From: Sinorhizobium alkalisoli | Lineage (GTDB): Bacteria; Pseudomonadota; Alphaproteobacteria; Rhizobiales; Rhizobiaceae | Length of the DNA: 64,000 nucleotides | Reading direction: 5' to 3' | Assembly: GCF_008932245.1 (NCBI RefSeq) | Contig: NZ_CP034910.1 | Location: 868,001-932,000, forward strand | Part shown: piece by piece, positions 8,071 to 16,957 of the stretch | Layout: every line of letters begins with the position of its first letter | Numbering within the stretch: the stretch's first letter is position 1 | The notes under the pieces: model-generated | Told to the model about the DNA's origin: nothing | The model's database searches: none | Seen by the model: only the letters and a program-made list of their open reading frames with translations | Made by a program: the position numbers and the translations under genes

Positions 8071-8898
8071 TCACTCCCCCTTGCAGCCGTTCTTGTCAGA
8101 GAGAGCGCGCATGAAGGAGAGGAGCGCCTCCTGTGCATCCTGGCCTTCGCCCTTGATCACGCTCACGCCCCAATTGGTAAGGACCGCCTCCTGCACGGGA
8201 TTGGGCCGGAACATGAACACATAGGATTGCGGCCGGTCTTTCTCGTATCCCGACCCTTGCCAGGTGCTCCAGATGCGGTGAAGCAGCAGGCGGATGTTGA
8301 TGTCAGACATGCTGTAGCCGACGAAGAGTACCGTGGCGCCGAGAGCATCGCTTCGGAAGCGAACATCGAGAGGCGAGTCGAAGGAAAGCCTGTTGAAATA
8401 GTCCGTTTCGGTCAGCACGAGCGTGTCAGGGTCATCGAAATCGCCGTGATATTTGACGATCTGCGTCACCCCCGACGGTGCAGAAGCGATGTCGCGCGCA
8501 TGACTGATTTTCGTGTAGGGCTTGCCGTGGACCTCGTAGGCGGTTTCGAGATTGGCGTCGTAGTTGGTCGTGTAGATCACCGGAAAATCCAGCTCCACGA
8601 TAAGCCGATGCAATTCGGAGTCTCCTATGCGCTCCGGCAATACACGCCACCTCTCGCGCATCCATTCGCAAAGGGCTTCGATGCTGCCGTTTTCGAGGCG
8701 GTAGCACTCGGCGATCGCCTGATAGGTGATGTTCGGGTCCTGCATCAGGGATGCGTCGATGTGCAGGTCCTTCAACATGTGGTCGATCAAGGTTTTCCAG
8801 GAGGGCAGTCCGACACTCATCGATAGGCCCGCGCCGGCAAAAAGTACCGCATGCCGGCGCTTCAAGGCGGTCGCGATGGCCTCGATGTGCTTTTCCAT
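8071..8898 (-). CDS. Stand-alone SIR2-like domain protein
   Basis: 275 residues from the ATG at 8898, which has AGGAG eight bases upstream; a longer frame to 9045 adds 49 low-complexity residues and overlaps the divergent gene. Motifs are those of the SIR2-like family used in NAD+ hydrolases: LFAGAGLSMSVGLPSW (NAD binding), VIYTTNYDANLE and IVKYHGDFDDPDTLVLTETD with the candidate catalytic His. SIR2-like proteins of this kind often act in anti-phage systems, where they deplete NAD+, usually with a second domain or partner. None is obvious here. Single-gene action or a housekeeping NAD-linked role are both possible. Confidence 0.8.
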   Translation of the reverse strand: MEKHIEAIATALKRRHAVLFAGAGLSMSVGLPSWKTLIDHMLKDLHIDASLMQDPNITYQAIAECYRLENGSIEALCEWMRERWRVLPERIGDSELHRLIVELDFPVIYTTNYDANLETAYEVHGKPYTKISHARDIASAPSGVTQIVKYHGDFDDPDTLVLTETDYFNRLSFDSPLDVRFRSDALGATVLFVGYSMSDINIRLLLHRIWSTWQGSGYEKDRPQSYVFMFRPNPVQEAVLTNWGVSVIKGEGQDAQEALLSFMRALSDKNGCKGE

Positions 8899-9043
8899 GG
8901 TCGCTCCTGCTGGAGCGCTCAACCCGCCGCGCAGCAAGATGTTCCGCGGGATGGCGCCGAACGGTACCGCCGCCGAGGAGGGAACAAAGCTCATGTCCGC
9001 CGGTTGGGATGGGGAAGGGACATTCGAACTGGAGAAAGTTTCC

Positions 9044-9718
9044 ATGACAAATATTCTCGTCAGAAGTGCGATCGCCTTGAGTCTCGGTGTTGCCTGTGGG
9101 CCCGCTCTCGCGCAAACGGAGCAGGGGCAATCGGCCGAGTGTCCCGCCGGAACGGAATGCCCGCAGCCCGGCAGCGGTGCGCAGCAGGGCGTGCAGCCGG
9201 ACGCACAAGGCGGCGCAGCCGGCCAGGAGAGCCAACAGGCGCAGCAGCCCGGGACCGACGCAGCGCAGCAGGAGGGCCAAGCTGGAGCCGAAACTCAGCA
9301 AGAGGGGCAGGTGGAAGCCGAGACGCAGCAGCAGCCTGAGGGCGAAGCGCAGCAGCAGGAGGGTGAGGCCGGCGCCGAGGAGCAACAGCAGCCCGGGGCC
9401 GACTCGCAGCAGACCGAGGAAAGCCAGGGAACGGAGCAAACGACAGAGCAGAAGACCGATGTCGACGTGACGGTGGAGCAGAAGACCGAAATCACTCAGG
9501 TCATCAAGGAACAGAACGTCGAGCCGATCGATGTCGACTTCGATGTCTCGGTGGGCACAGCCGTTCCGGAGACAATCAAGGTCAAGCTGCAGCCGGTGCC
9601 GCAGCGCATCGTGCAGATCGTGCCGGCCTACGAAGGCTATCTGTTCTTCGTGCTGGCGGACGGCCGGATCGTTATCGTCAATCCCTCGACGCTCCAGATC
9701 GTGCTGATCATCGCGTGA
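9044..9718 (+). CDS. Secreted Gln/Glu-rich DUF1236 protein
   Basis: 224 residues with a signal peptide ending ALAQ at about residue 24. Residues about 25-135 are low complexity, built of short Gln/Glu/Gly/Ala units such as QEGQAGAETQQEGQVEAETQ, and are probably disordered. The C-terminal part contains VGTAVPETIKVKLQPVPQ and ends GRIVIVNPSTLQIVLIIA, the conserved DUF1236 block of rhizobial envelope proteins. GGAGAAAG precedes the ATG. It is divergent from the SIR2-like gene and followed closely by a family A palindrome. Function unknown; periplasmic or surface location likely. Confidence 0.85.
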   Translation: MTNILVRSAIALSLGVACGPALAQTEQGQSAECPAGTECPQPGSGAQQGVQPDAQGGAAGQESQQAQQPGTDAAQQEGQAGAETQQEGQVEAETQQQPEGEAQQQEGEAGAEEQQQPGADSQQTEESQGTEQTTEQKTDVDVTVEQKTEITQVIKEQNVEPIDVDFDVSVGTAVPETIKVKLQPVPQRIVQIVPAYEGYLFFVLADGRIVIVNPSTLQIVLIIA

Positions 9719-9741
9719 TCGATGCCCGGTGGAGACGCCTC

Positions 9742-9780
9742 TGCTACAGCGTCTTTTCAGGCGCGAAGGGCGCTGTGGCA
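9742..9780. repeat. Dispersed palindrome, family A, divergent copy
   Basis: GCTACAGCGTC and GGCGCTGTGGC form the outer arms around a degenerate centre. It lies 24 bases after the DUF1236 stop codon, where it could act as a 3' stem-loop. The centre differs from the better copies at 29967 and 57341. Confidence 0.5.
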
Positions 9781-9968
9781 TGACCGCGAACACCGGAGAG
9801 TTTGCGCGTATTCGGGACCTTCAGATTGAGAACTGCTTGGCTTCGATTTCCAGTGGAGCAGAGCGCGCCAGCAACTAAATCCCGATACGCCCACTCGATC
9901 CGGTGCGTCTCTCCGGCAAGCACCTTCAGAAACACGCGGCCGTCCAAGCGCCGAGCCTTCCTGAAACG

Positions 9969-10022
9969 ATCTGGCGGATTCTTGCCGGCGATCGACGCGA
10001 GGCTGGCAAGAATCCGCCAGAT
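9969..10022. promoter_or_regulatory. 18-bp perfect inverted repeat upstream of the TRAP operon (candidate activator site)
   Basis: ATCTGGCGGATTCTTGCC at 9969-9986 is repeated exactly in inverse complement at 10005-10022 with an 18-base spacer. Each arm contains a GGC-N8-GCC half-dyad. The centre lies roughly 100 bases upstream of the expected start of the sigma-54 promoter at 10071, the usual distance for enhancer-like activator sites. The operon encodes its own sigma-54-dependent DctD-like regulator at 15590, the natural candidate to bind here. The binding is inferred. A role as an RNA hairpin is less likely because no T-run follows. Confidence 0.6.
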
Positions 10023-10070
10023 ACCCGGGCGCGTTTTCTTTCCGCCCTTGCAAATTCAAGCATTTAGACT

Positions 10071-10086
10071 TGGCCCGCCTCTTGCT
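10071..10086 (+). promoter_or_regulatory. Sigma-54 (RpoN) promoter for the TAXI-TRAP operon
   Basis: TGGCCCGCCTCTTGCT has GG and GC separated by exactly 10 bases and matches the TGGCACG-N4-TTGCW consensus at all but one strong position. It places the start near 10096, about 60 bases before the GTG of the TAXI gene. The sigma-54 activator gene at the end of the same cluster supports it. Confidence 0.75.
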
Positions 10087-10157
10087 ACTCTAGGGGTGCG
10101 CGGTGCGCCTTCGGGAGAAGTGTTCCGCGCGGTCGTATATGAACGGGAGGATTCTCT

Positions 10158-11114
10158 GTGAATCGGAAATTGAAACGCGCCGCCATCGCGGCGATTGCAA
10201 GCACATCCATCGCGCTTTCCGCAGCTTCCGCGAAGGCGGACGAATTCATCAACGTGCTGACGGGCGGCACTTCCGGCGTCTATTATCCGCTCGGCGTCGC
10301 ACTTTCCAAGATCTATGGCGACAAGATCGAAGGTGCGCGCACGCAGGTGCAGGCGACGAAGGCCTCTGTCGAGAACCTCAACCTGCTGCAGCAGGGTCGC
10401 GGAGAGATCGCCTTTGCATTGGGCGATTCCGTAAAGCTCGCCTGGGATGGCGATAGTGAAGCCGGCTTCAAGGCGCCGCTCGACAAATTGCGCGGCATCG
10501 CCGCCATCTACCCGAATTACATCCAGATCATGGCCTCGAAGGACTCCGGCATCACGACGGTCGCGGATCTCAAGGGCAAGAGCCTCTCTGTCGGCGCACC
10601 CAAGTCCGGAACGGAGCTGAATGCGCGCGCGATCTTAGCCGCGGCCGGCATGAGCTACGACGATCTCGGCAAGACGGAATACCTGCCCTTCGCCGAATCC
10701 GTCGAGCTGATGAAGAACCGGCAGCTCGATGCGACGCTGCAGTCCGCAGGCCTCGGCGTGTCGTCTTTCAAAGACCTCGCAACCTCACTAGACGTGCAGA
10801 TGGTTGCAGTCCCGGAAGAAATTGCCGGCAAACTCGGTGCGCCCTATATCGCTGCCACCGTTCCCGCCGGCACCTACCAGGGTCAGGACAGCGACGTGCC
10901 GACGGTCGCCGTCGTCAACTTCCTCGTCACCCACTCGGATGTGTCCGACGAGACCGCCTACCAGATGACAAAGCAGCTCTTCGAGAACCTGCCGGCGCTC
11001 GTGGCGGCTCATAAGGCGGCGGAGCAAATCCGTATCGAGGATGCGCTGAAGGGCATGCCGGTGCCTCTCCATCCTGGAGCAGAGCGTTACTACAAGGAAA
11101 AGGGCCTGCTCTGA
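10158..11114 (+). CDS. TAXI family TRAP transporter solute-binding protein
   Basis: 318 residues from a GTG preceded by GGGAGG seven bases upstream. A signal peptide ends near SAKADEF; the mature protein begins FINVLTGGTSGVYYPLGVALSKIY, the hallmark opening of TAXI binding proteins. GAPKSGTELNARAILAAAGMSY and the C-terminal HPGAERYYKEKG also fit the family. It captures a small acid or amino acid in the periplasm for the fused TRAP permease downstream. The substrate is unknown; TAXI systems often carry glutamate, alpha-ketoglutarate or related acids. Confidence 0.92.
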   Translation: MNRKLKRAAIAAIASTSIALSAASAKADEFINVLTGGTSGVYYPLGVALSKIYGDKIEGARTQVQATKASVENLNLLQQGRGEIAFALGDSVKLAWDGDSEAGFKAPLDKLRGIAAIYPNYIQIMASKDSGITTVADLKGKSLSVGAPKSGTELNARAILAAAGMSYDDLGKTEYLPFAESVELMKNRQLDATLQSAGLGVSSFKDLATSLDVQMVAVPEEIAGKLGAPYIAATVPAGTYQGQDSDVPTVAVVNFLVTHSDVSDETAYQMTKQLFENLPALVAAHKAAEQIRIEDALKGMPVPLHPGAERYYKEKGLL

Positions 11115-11201
11115 TTGCAGAACGGGCGGCGTCATCCAGTGGCCGTAAAGCCGCCGCGGAAATGGCGCCGCCGCGCATGCTCGGATTTTCGGGAGGGATC
11201 C

Positions 11202-13319
11202 ATGCACGACGACATCAAGACACACGACCAGGTAACGGCCGCGGAGCTCAGCAAGCACGATGCCCTGACGCAGGCCTTTCCGAAGACCTGGGACGGGCGG
11301 ATTCTGTTTGCAATCGCGCTCGCCTTTTCCATTTTCCAGATTGCGACCGCCGCACATCTCGTCGACATGCCGAGCCAGATCGTGCGCGCGGTTCACGTCG
11401 GTTTTGTCACCGTTCTTGTCTTTCCCCTGCTGGCGGCGATGGCGGGCCGTGGCGGCTTCGCGAAGGGCATCGCCTGGGGACTTGCACTCCTCGGTGCGTC
11501 GGTCGCCTCCTATCAGTGCTATGAATATGCCGACCTGCTCGTGCGCGCCGGCGATCCTCTCCCGCGTGACATCGCCTTCGGCGTCGTCGCTCTCGGCGTG
11601 GTCTTCGCCGCTGCCTGGGCGCTGATGGGTCCAGCGCTTCCGATTATTTCCGGCCTGTTCCTCGCCTACAGCCTGTTCGGCGAATATCTTCCGCCACCGC
11701 TCGATCACCGCGGCTATGATTTCTCCCAGGTGATTGACCATATGGCCTATGGTACGGAAGGGATCTACGGCATCCCGACCTTCGTTTCATCCACCTATAT
11801 TTTCCTCTTCATCCTGTTCGGCGCCTTTCTCGAAAAGGCCGGCATGATCCGCCTATTCACCGACGTCTCGCTGAGCTTCGTCGGCAGCCGGCGCGGCGGC
11901 GCAGCCAAGGTGGCGATCGTCTCGTCCGGCCTCATGGGCACCATTTCCGGATCCGGTGTCGCGAATGTGGTGACCACCGGTCAGTTCACCATTCCGCTGA
12001 TGAAGAGGTTCGGCTACCGGCCAGCCTTCGCCGGCGGCGTCGAGGCGACGGCATCGATGGGCGGCCAGCTCATGCCGCCAGTCATGGGCGCGGTGGCCTT
12101 CATCATGGCGGAGACGCTCGGGGTCGAGTATCACGAGATCGTCAAGGCGGCGATCATCCCGGCTGTCCTCTATTTCGCCTCGGCCTTCTGGATGGTGCAT
12201 CTGGAAGCGGGCAAATATGGCCTGCTGGGCCTGCCCAAGGCCGATTTGCCATCCGCCAGGGCAGCGATCGCCGAACAATGGTATCTCCTCCTCCCGCTGG
12301 CAGCGCTGGTCTGGCTGTTGTTCTCGGGTTACACGCCGCTTTTCGCCGGAACGGTCGGCCTTGCCTTTACGGCGTTGTTGATCCTTGGCAGCTCCATCGC
12401 CCTCGGCCTCCCCTCGAACGTCATTCGGATCCTGTTCTGGATCGGCCTTGGCCTGGTGGCGGCCGCATTCTTTCGGTTCGGCATTGGCGTGGTCGTCGGC
12501 GCAATGGCGCTGCTGATCGCGGTCAACGCGCTCTCGAAGGGTGGCCGGGAGACGCTGGCGATGTGCCGCGACGCCCTTGCCGAAGGCGCCAAGACCGCCT
12601 TGCCGGTGGCTGTAGCCTGCGCGCTCGTCGGCGTCATCATCGGTACGATGACGCTCACGGGTGCAGCCAATACCTTCGGGCAGTTCATCGTCTCCGTCGG
12701 CGGCAAGAGCCTGTTCCTGTCGTTGCTCCTCACCATGGTAACCTGTCTCGTGCTTGGCATGGGCATACCGACCATCCCGAACTATATCATCACCTCCTCG
12801 ATCGCCGGACCGGCGCTCCTCGAGCTCGGTGTGCCGCTGATCGTCAGCCACATGTTCGTCTTCTATTTCGGCATACTGGCCGACCTGACGCCGCCGGTCG
12901 CGCTTGCCTGCTTCGCGGCGGCGCCGATCGCGCGCGAAAGCGGGCTGAAGATTGCAATCCAGGCCATCAAGGTGGCCGCGGCAGGCTTCGTCATTCCCTT
13001 CATGGCCGTTTATTCGCCGGCCCTCATGCTGCAGGATGGCGGTGCCACGGCAGCGGCCATTGGCTATCCCGCCGCCGTCGCCTACATCATCGTGAAGACG
13101 GCGCTTGCGATTGGCCTTTGGGGTGCGGCGGTGATCGGCTTCGTCGTGGTCCGCCTCGGCGCCGTCGAACGGCTTCTCGCGGCCGCAGCCGCGTTCACGT
13201 TGCTGGCGGCCCTGCCGCTCACGGATGAGATCGGCTTTGCGGTTGCGGCGCTGTTCGCACTGCTGGTATGGCGGCGGGCCCGGACGACGGGCGAGAAGCC
13301 GTCGGCGAAGGTCGCATGA
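11202..13319 (+). CDS. TRAP transporter fused permease (small plus large subunit)
   Basis: 705 residues from the ATG at 11202 (GGGAGGGATCC upstream), the usual length for the fused DctQ/DctM permease of TAXI-type systems. The first about 170 residues hold the four-helix part; the rest holds the large 12-helix part with SSGLMGTISGSGVANVVTTG, the conserved loop of the large subunit. FYFGILADLTPPVALACFAA is also characteristic. It follows the binding protein by 87 bases and overlaps the DUF1850 gene by four. Together they form a sodium-coupled, periplasmic-binding-protein-dependent importer. Confidence 0.93.
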   Translation: MHDDIKTHDQVTAAELSKHDALTQAFPKTWDGRILFAIALAFSIFQIATAAHLVDMPSQIVRAVHVGFVTVLVFPLLAAMAGRGGFAKGIAWGLALLGASVASYQCYEYADLLVRAGDPLPRDIAFGVVALGVVFAAAWALMGPALPIISGLFLAYSLFGEYLPPPLDHRGYDFSQVIDHMAYGTEGIYGIPTFVSSTYIFLFILFGAFLEKAGMIRLFTDVSLSFVGSRRGGAAKVAIVSSGLMGTISGSGVANVVTTGQFTIPLMKRFGYRPAFAGGVEATASMGGQLMPPVMGAVAFIMAETLGVEYHEIVKAAIIPAVLYFASAFWMVHLEAGKYGLLGLPKADLPSARAAIAEQWYLLLPLAALVWLLFSGYTPLFAGTVGLAFTALLILGSSIALGLPSNVIRILFWIGLGLVAAAFFRFGIGVVVGAMALLIAVNALSKGGRETLAMCRDALAEGAKTALPVAVACALVGVIIGTMTLTGAANTFGQFIVSVGGKSLFLSLLLTMVTCLVLGMGIPTIPNYIITSSIAGPALLELGVPLIVSHMFVFYFGILADLTPPVALACFAAAPIARESGLKIAIQAIKVAAAGFVIPFMAVYSPALMLQDGGATAAAIGYPAAVAYIIVKTALAIGLWGAAVIGFVVVRLGAVERLLAAAAAFTLLAALPLTDEIGFAVAALFALLVWRRARTTGEKPSAKVA

Positions 13320-13678
13320 GCGCGCTCGTCTGCATCGTCAGCGGCAAGGCGGTTGCCGTGGCCGCTGGCCTCTTCACCCTTGGCTGGACCCATTCGGTCG
13401 AAAGGACCGAGTGGCAAGAGCGCTGGGAGGTCACGCCCGAGGGCCTCGTTCTCAAGGAGGCTCGGGTGCAGGGCTCGGGTGCGGGCATGGATCCGGGCGA
13501 TGGCGCCCGCCGGGTGGGGGCCTGGTGGGTATGGACCCCGGATCTGCCGCCGCTTCCCGAGTTGGTGCTCGCAGCATCCGGGGCGACGACCTCCGGGTGG
13601 AGGCTTTGTGACCGGGACGGGTGCCGCGAACTGGGTGGGCGGAGCGGGGATCCGATCACTCTGAGGCCGTGCGGCTGA
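13316..13678 (+). CDS. DUF1850 domain protein of the TRAP operon
   Basis: 120 residues, starting in an ATGA overlap with the permease stop. A hydrophobic N-terminus (SGKAVAVAAGLFTLGW) is followed by THSVERTEWQERWEV and EGLVLKEARVQGSGAGMDPG, the conserved DUF1850 block. DUF1850 genes are regularly linked to TAXI-type TRAP transporters, which supports the call, but their role is unknown; an accessory envelope protein of the transporter is plausible. Confidence 0.85.
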   Translation: MSALVCIVSGKAVAVAAGLFTLGWTHSVERTEWQERWEVTPEGLVLKEARVQGSGAGMDPGDGARRVGAWWVWTPDLPPLPELVLAASGATTSGWRLCDRDGCRELGGRSGDPITLRPCG

Positions 13679-13784
13679 GTACGGTTGAGCTCTCATGTTC
13701 TCCCCGCCGCCAAGAGGCGCTACAGTCGACGCTTCGGACCGGAACCGGTTCAAGACAACAGGTGGCAGGCAGGTCGGCCCGGTA

Positions 13785-15593
13785 ATGATGCGCAACATCG
13801 GCAGAATGACGATCCTCATACTGGTCGTGACCTGTATAGCGCCGTTTGTCGCCTATCATCTGGCGAGCGGTTCGGCGATCGGCGGACTGGAAGGGCAGCT
13901 TCAGCGAAGCCTCGTGCTGACGAACCGGGCGATCGCAACGGAGATCGAACGGTTCCGCTACCTGCCGCTGGTTCTCGGCGAGGATGCCCGCATACGCGCG
14001 CTTGCCGGGCGCGAGCGGAGCCCGGCCGTGCTCGAAGCTGCGAACCGCTACCTGCAGACCGTAGTAAGACAGGCGGGCGCGGCCGAACTCTATGTACTCG
14101 ACGACCGTGGCATTGCCCTCGCATCGAGCAATTTCGACACGGCCGAGAGCTTCGTCGGCCACGACTACAGCTTCCGCCCGTATTTTCAGGACGCGCTCCA
14201 TTCAGGTGAAGGACGCTATTATGCGATCGGCGTCACAACGCGAAAGCCCGGCTATTTCCTGACGTCGAGAATAGACCTTGCGGGTCAATCTCCGATCATC
14301 GTCGTCGTCAAGGCCGACCTGCTGCCGCTCGAGGCGACCTGGAAGGCCGCAGGCGTGCAAACTGCTATTGCCGACCGTTGGGGTATTGTCTTCCTGTCAG
14401 GCAACCCGGACTGGAAATATCGGCCACTTGCAGCGCTTTCGGCCGAAGCCGTCGCTCAGCTTGCGCGGGAGCGAACCTATGAAGGCGCAGATCTCGCCGC
14501 GACGAAGACGATCCTGCCGGACGGCGTCGCGCCGCCGATCGGCGAGGCGGACGCGCCGGCGCTTCATGTCGAGGATGGTGGCCGGCAGCTCCTGGCAAAG
14601 TTCTCGGTTGTCGAGCCGGACGGCTGGCTGGTGCTGGCGGCGACGAGTACCGAGGACATCGGCAAGCTCGCGGGCTTCTGGGCGCTCTCCGCGCTGATTG
14701 CCGGGCTGCTTTCGACCGGCATGCTCTATTTTCTCCATCAGCGGGCGCTTCTGATCCGAATGCGATTGCGCCAAAGTGAAATCCTGGAGCGCAAAGTTGC
14801 CGAGAGGACACAGGATCTTGCCCATGAGATCGACATGCGCAAGCGCACCGAGGAGGAACTCCGCCGTGCCCAGGAGGGACTCATCCATTCCGAGAAAATG
14901 GCAGCTCTCGGCCGCATGTCGACGGCGATCGTGCACGAGGTGAGCCAGCCGCTCGCGGCGCTCGAAGCGACCTTGGCGACCGCAGGCTTGCTGGCGGAGA
15001 AGGCGCGCGCGGAAAAAGTCGGCGAAAGAGTGCTCGACGCGCGCGCTCTGGTGAAGCGGATGCAGCGAACGGTCAGGCACCTGAAGACTTTCGGCCGCAA
15101 GGGGGCCTCTGAACTCGAAAAGGTCGACATCGACGCGGTCATCCGCAATGCGCTGGATCTTGCTGCACCCCGGGCAAAGACACTCGGCATCGCGCCGATC
15201 CTCGAGGCAGGCGCTCCCACTCCCGTCGTTACTGCCGTTGCGGTGAAACTGGAGCAGGTCATGTTGAATCTGCTCTTGAACGCGCTCGACGCGGTCGAGG
15301 GCAGGAAGGGCCCCGCAATCACCATCCGGCGGACGGTGGAAGCGGGGCGTGTGTGCGTCACCGTTATCGACAACGGATCGGGTATCGCGCCGGAACACCG
15401 CGAGCGCATTGCAGAGCCGTTCTTCACGACGAAGCTGACGGGCGAGGGGCTTGGCCTCGGCCTTTCCATTGCGACCGCAATCGTCCGCGAGTTCGGCGGT
15501 GAGATCACCTTTGCGGAAGCCGCGGGCGGCGGCACGATGGCGACTATGGCTATGCCCCTGGGTGAACACGCACTCAGCGAGGCAGCACAATGA
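13785..15593 (+). CDS. DctB-like sensor histidine kinase
   Basis: About 602 residues from the ATG at 13785; an upstream ATG at 13695 in the same frame cannot be excluded. TM helix about 8-28, a large periplasmic dCache-like domain to about 300 (YVLDDRGIALASSNFDTAESFVGHDYSFRPYFQDAL), second TM about 305-325, a coiled segment, then H-box IVHEVSQPLAALEA and an ATPase domain with NLLLNALDAV, DNGSGI and GLGLGLSIA. This is the architecture of DctB kinases, which sense C4-dicarboxylates. It overlaps the response regulator start by four bases. Probably senses the TRAP substrate. Confidence 0.9.
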   Translation: MMRNIGRMTILILVVTCIAPFVAYHLASGSAIGGLEGQLQRSLVLTNRAIATEIERFRYLPLVLGEDARIRALAGRERSPAVLEAANRYLQTVVRQAGAAELYVLDDRGIALASSNFDTAESFVGHDYSFRPYFQDALHSGEGRYYAIGVTTRKPGYFLTSRIDLAGQSPIIVVVKADLLPLEATWKAAGVQTAIADRWGIVFLSGNPDWKYRPLAALSAEAVAQLARERTYEGADLAATKTILPDGVAPPIGEADAPALHVEDGGRQLLAKFSVVEPDGWLVLAATSTEDIGKLAGFWALSALIAGLLSTGMLYFLHQRALLIRMRLRQSEILERKVAERTQDLAHEIDMRKRTEEELRRAQEGLIHSEKMAALGRMSTAIVHEVSQPLAALEATLATAGLLAEKARAEKVGERVLDARALVKRMQRTVRHLKTFGRKGASELEKVDIDAVIRNALDLAAPRAKTLGIAPILEAGAPTPVVTAVAVKLEQVMLNLLLNALDAVEGRKGPAITIRRTVEAGRVCVTVIDNGSGIAPEHRERIAEPFFTTKLTGEGLGLGLSIATAIVREFGGEITFAEAAGGGTMATMAMPLGEHALSEAAQ

Positions 15594-16939
15594 GTCGCGG
15601 GCACATCCTTCTCGTCGATGACGATCGCGACCTCCTGAAGGCGGCGACCGATTGGCTTGAGATCAACGATTTCTCCGTCCGCGCCTTTTATCGGCCGGAG
15701 GAAGCATATCAGCAGGTGATGCGCGAGGAGCCGGACGTCGTGGTGAGCGACATCCGCATGCCGGGGATCGACGGCATGACGCTGCTCACCTCGATCGTCA
15801 GGCAGCGCAGCGATGTGCCGGTGATCCTGATGACCGGTCATGGTGATGTCACGCTGGCGGTCAAGTCAATGAAGCAGGGCGCAGAGGATTTCATCGAAAA
15901 GCCCTATGATGCCGACCATCTGCTCTCCATCCTGGACAAGGCCGTCGAGAAACGGCGCATGAAGAAGGAGATCGCGCGGCTGCAGGGTCTGGTGCAGGCT
16001 GGCGAGGGCGTCGATATCGTCGGCGACAGTCCGGCCATCCGTGACCTCAGAAATCGCGTCCAAATGCTGGCGGAGGTCGATATCGACGTCCTCATTATCG
16101 GTGAGACAGGAACCGGCAAGGAACTCGTCGCACAGGCGCTTCATCGGCAAAGCCGTCGTGCCGCTGCTCCTTTCGTGGCGATCAACTGCGCAGCGCTGCC
16201 CGAAAGCATCTTCGAGAGCGAGGTCTTTGGCCACGCGAAGGGCGCCTTCACGGGCGCACTCTCCGACCGGCAGGGAAAGTTCGAGCATGCGGCTGGCGGA
16301 ACGGTGTTTCTCGACGAGATCGAGTCCATGCCCTTGGGCCTGCAGGCGAAGATCCTGCGTGTCCTGCAGGAGCGGATGATCGAACGGCTTGGCGAAAACC
16401 GTGTGAGGCCGATCGACGTTCGCATCGTCGCCGCCGCCAAGAGCGACCTTTCCGCCGAAATCGCTGCCGGGCGCTTCCGCGAGGACCTCTTCTACCGGCT
16501 TGCGACCGTGGACGTGCGCATTCCGCCGCTGAGGCAGCGCAGGCAAGATATCGGCCTGCTCTTCGGCCACTTCGCGTCGCTCGCCGCCCGTCGCCATGGC
16601 CGCGCGGAGCGAAGCGTCTCCGCCGGCCTGCTGGCGAGACTTGGGCAGGAGGAGTGGCGCGGCAATGTTCGCGAACTCAAGGCGCGAGCCGAACGCTTTG
16701 CGCTCGGTTTGGACGCCGCGGGGCCAGCGGATGGCGGCCTCGTATCCGCCGACTTGCCGACCCTGCCTGAGCAGGTGGCTGCCTTCGAAGCCGATGTGAT
16801 CCGCCGGGCCATCGAGGAGAATGACGGAAGCACGGCGAGGGCCGCCACAAGGCTCGGGATTCCTCATCGCACGCTGAACGAAAAGATCGCCCGCCTCGGA
16901 TTGCGAGCAAAGTGCGCGGAGGACGAAGCAGCGAAATGA
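15590..16939 (+). CDS. DctD-like sigma-54-dependent response regulator
   Basis: 449 residues. Receiver domain about 4-118 (LLVDDDRDLL, phospho-acceptor Asp in VVSDIRMPG, conserved Lys in IEKPYDA). AAA+ domain about 140-370 with Walker A GETGTGKE, the GAFTGA loop that contacts sigma-54, and FLDEIESM. C-terminal Fis-type HTH (GSTARAATRLGIPHRTLNEKI). It pairs with the upstream kinase and almost certainly activates the sigma-54 promoter at 10071, closing a regulatory loop over the TAXI-TRAP operon. It ends 18 bases before the convergent crcB stop. Confidence 0.93.
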   Translation: MSRGHILLVDDDRDLLKAATDWLEINDFSVRAFYRPEEAYQQVMREEPDVVVSDIRMPGIDGMTLLTSIVRQRSDVPVILMTGHGDVTLAVKSMKQGAEDFIEKPYDADHLLSILDKAVEKRRMKKEIARLQGLVQAGEGVDIVGDSPAIRDLRNRVQMLAEVDIDVLIIGETGTGKELVAQALHRQSRRAAAPFVAINCAALPESIFESEVFGHAKGAFTGALSDRQGKFEHAAGGTVFLDEIESMPLGLQAKILRVLQERMIERLGENRVRPIDVRIVAAAKSDLSAEIAAGRFREDLFYRLATVDVRIPPLRQRRQDIGLLFGHFASLAARRHGRAERSVSAGLLARLGQEEWRGNVRELKARAERFALGLDAAGPADGGLVSADLPTLPEQVAAFEADVIRRAIEENDGSTARAATRLGIPHRTLNEKIARLGLRAKCAEDEAAK

Positions 16940-16957
16940 ATTGCGCCGGAGATCCCG

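Noticed and set aside
8899..9045. N-terminal extension of the SIR2-like protein
   Set aside because: It would overlap the divergent secreted-protein gene, is low in complexity, and the ATG at 8898 has a clear AGGAG.
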